Below the pieces are notes generated by a model, which saw only the letters and a list, made by a program, of their open reading frames with translations, did no database searches and was not told the origin of the DNA. Positions 31,760 through 36,526 of a DNA stretch of 36,526 nucleotides are shown piece after piece. Positions within the stretch are counted from its first letter, which is position 1. Every line of letters begins with the position of its first letter. Source of the stretch: Clostridiales bacterium (GTDB lineage: Bacteria; Bacillota; Clostridia; Oscillospirales; CAG-272); the NCBI GenBank assembly GCA_016281775.1, contig JAEEJH010000166.1, forward strand, positions 1-36,526, given 5' to 3'. The translations under genes and the position numbers were made by a program.

Positions 31760-32152
31760 TCAGTTTTTTCTGCACTTTTCACATACGCCGTATAAAACTG
31801 TACTTCCGCTGTCCACTTCGAACTTTGATTGTTGCATCACGTTCTCGATCAGGGCGTTTGTGAACGGAGCATTCATATGATACGTTCTGCCGCACTTAAA
31901 GCACTCAAGATGCAGATGAGCTCTGCATTCTTCCGACCCGGTGTAACGGTAGAAAATACGTTTTGTCCCGGGAAGCGTGACGCGTTTGACATAGCCCTGA
32001 TCTTCAAGAGCGGACAGATTGCGGTATACGGCGCTCCTGCTGATCTTGTCTTCACCCACGAGGTCCACAATCTGATCGGCGGAAAGCGTTTCGTCCCGAT
32101 GACGTTCGAGCGTTTCGATCAGAATTTTTCTTTGCTTTGTCGAATAGCCCAT
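31760..32152 (-). CDS. Fur-family metal regulator, Zur-like
   Basis: 130 residues when started at ATG 32152 (GGAGGCGGTG upstream; GTG at 32161 is too close to that site). N-terminal winged helix: QRKILIETLERHRDETLSADQIVDLV, then SRSAVYRNLSALEDQGYVKRV, with the recognition helix around AVYRNLSAL. The dimerisation half has the HLHLEC motif (H79, H81, E83) and two CXXC pairs, C84-C87 and C124-C127, which hold the structural zinc, as in Zur and PerR. It is the first gene of the operon and its own promoter carries a palindrome at 32173-32195, so it probably represses the operon when the metal is plentiful. Zn is the likely co-repressor from the company it keeps. Confidence 0.93.
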   Translation of the reverse strand: MGYSTKQRKILIETLERHRDETLSADQIVDLVGEDKISRSAVYRNLSALEDQGYVKRVTLPGTKRIFYRYTGSEECRAHLHLECFKCGRTYHMNAPFTNALIENVMQQSKFEVDSGSTVLYGVCEKCRKN

Positions 32153-32172
32153 CCAATACACCGCCTCCGCAC

Positions 32173-32195
32173 AATTTGCGATACCGTCGCAAATT
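32173..32195 (-). promoter_or_regulatory. Palindromic operator between promoter and start of the Fur-family gene
   Basis: AATTTGCGA (32173-32181) and TCGCAAATT (32187-32195) form a perfect 9-5-9 inverted repeat. It lies directly downstream of the -10 box, over the transcription start and leader, where a bound dimer would block initiation. It differs from the textbook Fur box and from the usual Zur box. The assignment to the Fur-family protein is inferred from position. Confidence 0.75.
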
Positions 32196-32196
32196 T

Positions 32197-32225
32197 ATTA
32201 TATCACAATTTATAACGTTTGTCAA
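32197..32225 (-). promoter_or_regulatory. Sigma-A promoter of the zinc operon
   Basis: On the minus strand a perfect TTGACA (32225-32220) and a perfect TATAAT (32202-32197) are 17 bases apart. It should drive the Fur-family gene and, given the short gaps, all six genes to 28208. The rest of the gap to 32365 holds nothing else I can name. Confidence 0.9.
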
Positions 32226-32336
32226 TACGGTTTTTGCTTGTTTTGACGTAAGCGTACTCTTCCGGATTTACTGTCCTGTATATTATTCTTATATTTCACT
32301 TCGATTCATTTGCATAAAACCGATATGAAAACCGGA

Positions 32337-32366
32337 AGGGACGTCTGCCATACGGCAGGCGCCCCT
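32337..32366 (-). terminator. Hairpin at the end of the 32-35 kb operon
   Basis: On the minus strand AGGGGCGCCTGCC (32366-32354) pairs imperfectly with GGCAGACGTCCCT (32349-32337) around a four-base loop, then CCGGTTTT. The stem starts at the stop codon of the MmcQ/YjbR gene. The T-run is weak, so termination may be partial. Confidence 0.5.
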
Positions 32367-33049
32367 CAGCTGTTTTTTTTACCGGTCAGACGAAAGCTCT
32401 CGTCAACGAGTTTTTGTATTTCCGTATCGGGCAGGGCGTCGTTCAACGTTACCGAGATCCACATTTTATGATTCATATGATAAGCCCGGTATACGCCGGG
32501 TCTTTTTATCAGCTCCGGCACTTTATCGGGGCACGCTTTGAGGTTCATAACGTCGACCGGCGTTTCGTCGCCGTTATGAAACAGCGTTTTCATTTTAACG
32601 GGCATTATTATGGCGAACCATTTTGCCGTGTCCGTATGACGGAGCACGCCCGTAACGTCGTCGTCGGAAAACGGAAAATCGGGTATGACGCCGTATTCTT
32701 CTTCAACGTGACCGACGATGCGGTTCGCCTGTTCCGACGCGAAATAAACGCTTCGGCAGCATCCGTCGGCGATACGCCGCAGCGCGTCTTCATAAGCGGC
32801 GCGCACCGTGTTGACGTAGGCGCTCTGAATACTCTCGCTGTGAAGCTGAGTGTAATCTTCGCCGTTCATATTGTCTGTCACGCCGCCGTTTACTTCTCCG
32901 TCTCCGGTAATATGGACGACGGCGGTGAAATCACCGCCCATTATATCGGTCTTATACCGGTATCCGTCTGCGGTTTTTTCAAATCCGAACGGGACAAGAC
33001 GGTCAAATAAGAACCGTTTTCTGCCGAAAATCTTCTCTTCAGCCGTCAT
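32366..33049 (-). CDS. MmcQ/YjbR family protein
   Basis: 227 residues. The C-terminal ~110 residues carry the MmcQ/YjbR pattern: WFAIIMPVKMKTL, VDVMNLKACPDKVPELIKRPGVYRAYHMNHKMWISVTLNDALPDTEIQKLVDESFRLT, a CyaY-like fold proposed to bind DNA. The N-terminal half (FGRKRFLFDRLVPFGFEKTADGYRYKTDIMGGDFTAVVHI, then VNTVRAAYEDALRRIADGCC) belongs to the longer variant of this family. The role is not known in any organism; a link to mitomycin resistance gave one name only. ATG 33049 overlaps the TGA of the YoaP-GNAT gene (ATGA), so it is the last gene of a coupled operon. A hairpin follows the stop. Confidence 0.88.
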   Translation of the reverse strand: MTAEEKIFGRKRFLFDRLVPFGFEKTADGYRYKTDIMGGDFTAVVHITGDGEVNGGVTDNMNGEDYTQLHSESIQSAYVNTVRAAYEDALRRIADGCCRSVYFASEQANRIVGHVEEEYGVIPDFPFSDDDVTGVLRHTDTAKWFAIIMPVKMKTLFHNGDETPVDVMNLKACPDKVPELIKRPGVYRAYHMNHKMWISVTLNDALPDTEIQKLVDESFRLTGKKNS

Positions 33050-33792
33050 AACGAGATAAGTTTGAGAAAACGCGCTTCGTTCATCTGCTCGTTTGTAACG
33101 TATTCACCGTTATAAAACAGCGTGTACGTAGTGATCGGAGTCGGAGCGTTCTGCGCCTCTTCTCTGCTCGATATCCGCACGGCTTTGAACTTGACGCCGT
33201 GTTTTTTCGCGGCTTCCGCGACTGTCGGCACGTATTTTGCGTTGAACGGACATTGATGCGTATAGTACAGAACGTAACCGTCTTCGGCCTCGCGCGGATG
33301 CTTCGCGCAATCCTTGAACGACGGCTTTCCGGCGTCGGGCGTAAACGGCAGATACCACAGCTGCACGCCGTTATCGGCTTCGTCGCAGACGGTGAAACCT
33401 TTGTGAGACAGGTATTTCGGATCGGACAAAAACGGTTTTTTCTTCGCGCTCGAGAGCACGCACAAGCCCTTTTTGCCCTTTTCTTTACTGTCGGAGATAC
33501 AGGCTTCGAGCAGGTCGGTCGAATAGCCGTGACCTTTGAACGAGCCCGATACCCAGAGGCAGTCTATATAGGTATAACCGTCCGCGTTTATCGGGTTCCA
33601 CGCGTATTCAGCGGGGATATATTCGATAAAGCATTTGCCGCGTTCGGCGCTTTTCAAAAACACGAGCCCTTCGTCAAAGCGGTCTGACAGCCACGCTTTT
33701 TTGCTCGATACCTGCACGTCGTTATTGTTCGATATCGCACAGCAGATATGTTCTTTTTCAAGATTCTCTTTCGTTACCCTTACGTATTCCAT
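33046..33792 (-). CDS. GNAT acetyltransferase fused to a YoaP-like domain
   Basis: 248 residues from ATG 33792, five bases after AAAAGGAG; the longer reading from 33813 has no such site. Residues 1-150 form a GNAT domain with the acetyl-CoA loop FKGHGYSTDLLEACI (86-99). Residues about 170-248 match the YoaP C-terminal domain: YYTHQCPFNAKYV (Cys181), AAKKHGVKFKAVRISS, PITTYTLFYNGEYVTNEQMN, with a thioredoxin-like look. YoaP-type proteins are common in Firmicutes, with unknown acceptor. The ATG overlaps the stop of the next GNAT gene (TAATG). Its position in a block of modification enzymes suggests small-molecule or antibiotic handling, but this is a guess. Confidence 0.88.
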   Translation of the reverse strand: MEYVRVTKENLEKEHICCAISNNNDVQVSSKKAWLSDRFDEGLVFLKSAERGKCFIEYIPAEYAWNPINADGYTYIDCLWVSGSFKGHGYSTDLLEACISDSKEKGKKGLCVLSSAKKKPFLSDPKYLSHKGFTVCDEADNGVQLWYLPFTPDAGKPSFKDCAKHPREAEDGYVLYYTHQCPFNAKYVPTVAEAAKKHGVKFKAVRISSREEAQNAPTPITTYTLFYNGEYVTNEQMNEARFLKLISL

Positions 33793-34307
33793 TACAACTC
33801 CTTTTCCCACCACAGATTGCCGTCACGTTTCAGAAACGTGAACCCGCAGCGTTTGAGTACGTTCTGCGATTTTATATTATCGGGCAGCGTGTCGGCGAGC
33901 ACTTTTTTTATGCCGAGCGTTTTGCCGAAAGAAAGAAACGCCAAAAGAGCCTCCGTCATATATCCGTGCCCTTCGTAATCGGTATTCATACCGTAGCCGA
34001 CCTCGGTCACGCCGTTTTTCGGCACGTATTTATAATCTATCGAGCCGATGACGCGGTCGTTTTCTTTCAGCACGATAAGAAATTCGGTAAAGAAGAGGTA
34101 GTTTTCTTCGTCTTCTTCGATCTCTTTCTCCAGTTTGTGCAAAAATCCGACAAGCAGATGATCGAGTTCTTCGCCCCGGTATTTTACGCCGTACGTTTTC
34201 TCGAACGCTTCGATATCACGGTTGAACAGTTTCAGGTTCTCTGCCGTATATGCAAACAAAACGAGCCGCTCCGTTTCTATCTTGTATTCCATTATTTCCG
34301 TGTTCAT
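33792..34307 (-). CDS. GNAT family N-acetyltransferase, RimJ/RimL type
   Basis: 171 residues. It shows the RimJ/RimL acetyltransferase pattern: ETERLVLFAYTAENL at the start, VIGSIDYKYVPKNGVTEVGYGMNTDYEGHGYMTEALLAFLSFG (strand 4 and the acetyl-CoA loop), and LPDNIKSQNVLKRCGFTFLKRDGNLWW at the end. It should transfer acetyl from acetyl-CoA to an amine of a protein N-terminus or a small molecule; the acceptor is unknown. ATG 34307 overlaps the stop of the methyltransferase gene (ATGA); a second in-frame ATG at 34292 is possible. It is followed by the YoaP-GNAT gene with TAATG overlap. Confidence 0.9.
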   Translation of the reverse strand: MNTEIMEYKIETERLVLFAYTAENLKLFNRDIEAFEKTYGVKYRGEELDHLLVGFLHKLEKEIEEDEENYLFFTEFLIVLKENDRVIGSIDYKYVPKNGVTEVGYGMNTDYEGHGYMTEALLAFLSFGKTLGIKKVLADTLPDNIKSQNVLKRCGFTFLKRDGNLWWEKEL

Positions 34308-35071
34308 AACGCTTCTTTACGGCATACGAGCATGAATCTGTGTATCGTGCCGGTGATCTTGCCGTCTCTTTCTATCGTTTTCTGCATTTTCAAAAGCCGC
34401 TCGAAACAGCGGTCTACCGAGAAACCCGGGAATTCCCATTCGATGATCCTCGCAAACCATACGAATGCGCCGATATCGTAAAAGCTGATCGGTCTGAACG
34501 CTTCGTCTGAGCTGATCACCCGCAGACCCGCTTTTTCAAAAGCCGGCTTCTGCTCCGTCAGGTTATTATGCGGAAACGGTAAAGGCGTGCCGGGTAAAAC
34601 GAGCTCGACCAGATCCGCGTCGTTATGCGAACCGACCTGCTGAGTAACGAACACGCCGCCCGGTTTCAGCAGTCTTTTGATCTCGTATGGGTCAAAATCG
34701 CCGTGGCGGTTTATAATGATATCAAAACTGCCGTCGCCGAAAGGCACGTTCGAGGCGTCGGCGCACTCGCGCAGATCGATGCCGAGCGGTACGAGCCTTT
34801 TTTTGCACAGCTCCACGTTAGGCGGATAGCCTTCGGTCGCCGCCGTGTTTTCATAAGGATGATGAAGCGAGAGCAGAAACTCGCCGCCGCCCGTATCGTA
34901 ATCGAGAAGCTTCATACCGTCTTTCAGATACAGTCCGATCAGTTCGCGGTAATCCCACGGCAGATCTTTCTCTTCTTCGTATCTGTCTTTGATATGCGAA
35001 AAATCCCAGCCGTTTACGTATGCGGCACGTTCTTCGTTTTCCCAGACTTTTCCGAGTTCTTGTTCGTCCAT
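34304..35071 (-). CDS. Class I SAM-dependent methyltransferase
   Basis: 255 residues. Motif I LLDYDTGGGEFLL at 55-67 (SAM-binding glycine loop), motif II at ENTAATEGYPPNVELC, the acidic DASNVPFGDGSFDIIINRHGDFD in place of motif IV, and LLKPGGVFVTQQVG. The fold fits ubiquinone-type or small-molecule methyltransferases; the first glycine loop is DTGGGE instead of DLGCGTG, a known variant. It lies one base after the flavoprotein gene stop and overlaps the GNAT gene, so it belongs to the same operon. The substrate is not apparent. Confidence 0.9.
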   Translation of the reverse strand: MDEQELGKVWENEERAAYVNGWDFSHIKDRYEEEKDLPWDYRELIGLYLKDGMKLLDYDTGGGEFLLSLHHPYENTAATEGYPPNVELCKKRLVPLGIDLRECADASNVPFGDGSFDIIINRHGDFDPYEIKRLLKPGGVFVTQQVGSHNDADLVELVLPGTPLPFPHNNLTEQKPAFEKAGLRVISSDEAFRPISFYDIGAFVWFARIIEWEFPGFSVDRCFERLLKMQKTIERDGKITGTIHRFMLVCRKEAL

Positions 35072-35072
35072 T

Positions 35073-35699
35073 TCATTTACCGTCGTGAAAACAGGTAAAT
35101 TCGCCGCGTTCGACTTCTGGCAGACCGTACTTCTCTTTCGCGTCAGCTATCGCCTTGATAAGAAACGCCATATTGCGGGCGAGATTGCGCATTGTCTGCA
35201 GTCCTTCTTTGTCTTTACGCACGTCTTCTTTCGTGAAGCCGTGCACCTGGTTCCAGTAAGTGGACGAGGCGACCGGCATACCGCTTATGGTGAAATACTT
35301 GTTCAGCACGTCGAACGACGCAGTATTGCCGCCGCGTCTGCACGATACGACCGCCGCGCCGACCTTGCCCTGCTTTGAAAACGGCGTGGAGTAAAACAGT
35401 CTGTCGAGAAACGAAATGAGCGTGCCGTTCGGCGAGCCGTAGTAAACGGGCGAGCCGATCACGAGCCCGTCTGACGCCTCGAATTTCGGCGCGATCTCGT
35501 TTACCGCGTCGTCGACTATGCACTTGCCGGTCTTCGAGCACGAATCGCAGGAAATGCAGCCGCGGATGTTTTTATTTCCGACCTGTACGAGTTCAGTTTC
35601 GACGCCTTCTTTTTCAAACACCGCGATCATCTCCTTGAGCGCTTCCGCGGTGCAGCCGTCTTTGTTCGGACTGCCGTTGATCAAAAGAACCTTTGCCAT
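35073..35699 (-). CDS. Flavodoxin-fold NAD(P)H-dependent oxidoreductase
   Basis: 208 residues. The FMN-phosphate loop is GSPNKDGCTAEAL (9-21); the pattern SPVYYGSPNG (83-92) binds the isoalloxazine. The cysteine motif CISCDSCSKTGKC (C48, C51, C54, C60) resembles that of iron-sulfur flavoproteins, so a small cluster or redox disulfide next to FMN is possible. Such enzymes reduce quinones, nitro or azo compounds, or disulfides. ATG 35699 follows AAAGGAG. It sits 17 bases downstream of the truncated gene at the right edge and one base before the methyltransferase gene. Confidence 0.9.
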   Translation of the reverse strand: MAKVLLINGSPNKDGCTAEALKEMIAVFEKEGVETELVQVGNKNIRGCISCDSCSKTGKCIVDDAVNEIAPKFEASDGLVIGSPVYYGSPNGTLISFLDRLFYSTPFSKQGKVGAAVVSCRRGGNTASFDVLNKYFTISGMPVASSTYWNQVHGFTKEDVRKDKEGLQTMRNLARNMAFLIKAIADAKEKYGLPEVERGEFTCFHDGK

Positions 35700-35716
35700 A
35701 TTGTTTATCTCCTTTA

Positions 35717-36526
35717 TCAGAATACTATTCCTTCTTTATTCGTTACCGGCGCGCTTATATACACGGCGTTTCCGCTTTCGCGTTTTATGAGCGTAACGGC
35801 GTAATATCTTCCGCTCCATCCGCATTTCGTACCGCCGGGGTACGGATCGGATTCCGAGCAGAATTCGAATCCCATCGGTTCAAACACTTTTTTGAAATCT
35901 TCAACGGACGAGTCGACCGTAAGACCGAGAAAAGTGACTTCGGGATCGGTTATCTCTATCTCCGTAACGTATCTCGTCCCGACCGACGAGTAATCGGGCC
36001 ACGCGCTTACCGTGTACTTTACGTACTTTTCCGGCTCGATACCGTCTTTCGGTTCGTAACCCTTGCCGTAATAAAGGCTCGCGCCGATCAGATTCGGATC
36101 GAGATGATGCCCCGAAAAATCTTCATTTCTAACGTCGTTCAAGATCCAGTATTCGAGCGAGGTGTTTTCCGGCTTATAAAGGATCTCTACGAACTTATCG
36201 GGTAAGTCCCGTACGCCGGTATCGGTAAATTTAATTTCGCCCGAAAAACCGAGACCGCGCGGATCGGATCGGATCCTGAAAACGCAGGTCTTTTCACCGG
36301 TTTTCGTATCGGCGGTAAAAAGCGTGCCTTTACTGTCCGATACCGTGACGAAGCCGGTGTTCGTGTTGAATGTGAGCCATATATCGGTAACGACCGCTTC
36401 TTCATACATTATCCTGCCGGACAAATTGCCCTTGCCTGCTTCGGCTTCGTGATAAATGGCGATATTACCGTCTTCGGACAAATAGCATTTGCCCTGCGGA
36501 TAATTATTGCCGACGCCGTTTTTAAA
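35717..36526 (-). CDS. Unknown protein, N-terminus beyond the right edge (partial)
   Basis: The frame stays open from 36526 to the TGA at 35717-35719, about 269 codons, and the true start lies outside. The visible part is beta-rich with many Tyr, Trp and Thr: NIAIYHEAEAGKGNLSG, VTDIWLTFNTNTGFVTVSDSKG, YWILNDVRNEDFSG, and ending EVTFLGLTVDSSVEDFKKVFEPMGFEF...YYAVTLIKRESGNAVYISAP. The last ~70 residues resemble a small alpha/beta 'DSSVEDFKKV' module that also occurs alone in Clostridia. Starting it at the TTG 36481 has no support. It belongs to the operon of the flavoprotein. Family not recognised. Confidence 0.7.
   Translation of the reverse strand, partial: FKNGVGNNYPQGKCYLSEDGNIAIYHEAEAGKGNLSGRIMYEEAVVTDIWLTFNTNTGFVTVSDSKGTLFTADTKTGEKTCVFRIRSDPRGLGFSGEIKFTDTGVRDLPDKFVEILYKPENTSLEYWILNDVRNEDFSGHHLDPNLIGASLYYGKGYEPKDGIEPEKYVKYTVSAWPDYSSVGTRYVTEIEITDPEVTFLGLTVDSSVEDFKKVFEPMGFEFCSESDPYPGGTKCGWSGRYYAVTLIKRESGNAVYISAPVTNKEGIVF

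Overview
The window looks like a chromosomal stretch of an uncultured gut-type member of the Clostridia. Pointers are a SpoIID-family protein, many lipoproteins with classic lipoboxes, strong AAGGAGG-type ribosome binding sites, sigma-A type promoters (TTGACA/TATAAT with 16-17 bp spacers), Fur/Zn-ABC and YoaP-GNAT genes typical of Firmicutes, and roughly balanced base composition with a marked preference for the isoleucine codon ATA. No tRNA, rRNA, phage, IS element or CRISPR array was found. Both edges cut through genes on the minus strand.

Layout. (1) 1-4124, minus strand: ADP-ribosylglycohydrolase-type protein, a PlsC-type acyltransferase with a zinc ribbon, an ECF-like sigma factor and a truncated membrane protein that is probably its partner. 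(2) 4125-4459: intergenic copy of a hairpin-rich repeat, then a promoter and a Nudix hydrolase on the plus strand (4460-4936). (3) 4924-11828, minus strand: one operon with a divergent type II topoisomerase pair (ParE-like, ParC-like), a small secreted protein and a SpoIID/LytB protein, driven by a clear promoter at 11862-11890. (4) 12005-24923, plus strand: nine tightly packed genes that form the most interesting unit here, a sugar-related operon: orphan solute-binding lipoprotein, unknown protein, GH106-like glycosidase, amidohydrolase, AraA/FucI-type isomerase, triose-phosphate-isomerase-like protein, YjbQ protein, a 1000-residue GH99-like surface lipoprotein and a small lipoprotein, ending at a strong terminator. 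(5) 24985-25200: second copy of the hairpin repeat plus an array of ATATCG-spaced mini-hairpins. (6) 25209-28027: a wall- or membrane-anchored secreted protein, an unknown cytosolic protein and a divergent small lipoprotein. (7) 28208-32225, minus strand: a zinc-type uptake operon (Fur-family regulator, Cys/His-rich small membrane protein, ZnuA-, ZnuC- and ZnuB-like proteins, lipoprotein), with a palindromic operator at the promoter and a structured, three-way-junction-like intercistronic RNA element before znuA. Its codon use differs from its neighbours. (8) 32366-36526, minus strand: MmcQ/YjbR protein, YoaP-GNAT, GNAT, methyltransferase, flavoprotein and a truncated unknown gene in one operon.

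How it fits together: region 4 can be read as surface capture and cleavage of a glycan or glycoside, followed by ring opening or hydrolysis, aldose-ketose isomerisation and a triose/tetrose-phosphate-like isomerisation. No permease, kinase, aldolase or regulator is present, so the pathway and substrate are unknown. Region 7 is a self-contained metal homeostasis unit. Functions were assigned by reading motifs in the translated proteins, with no database search behind them.
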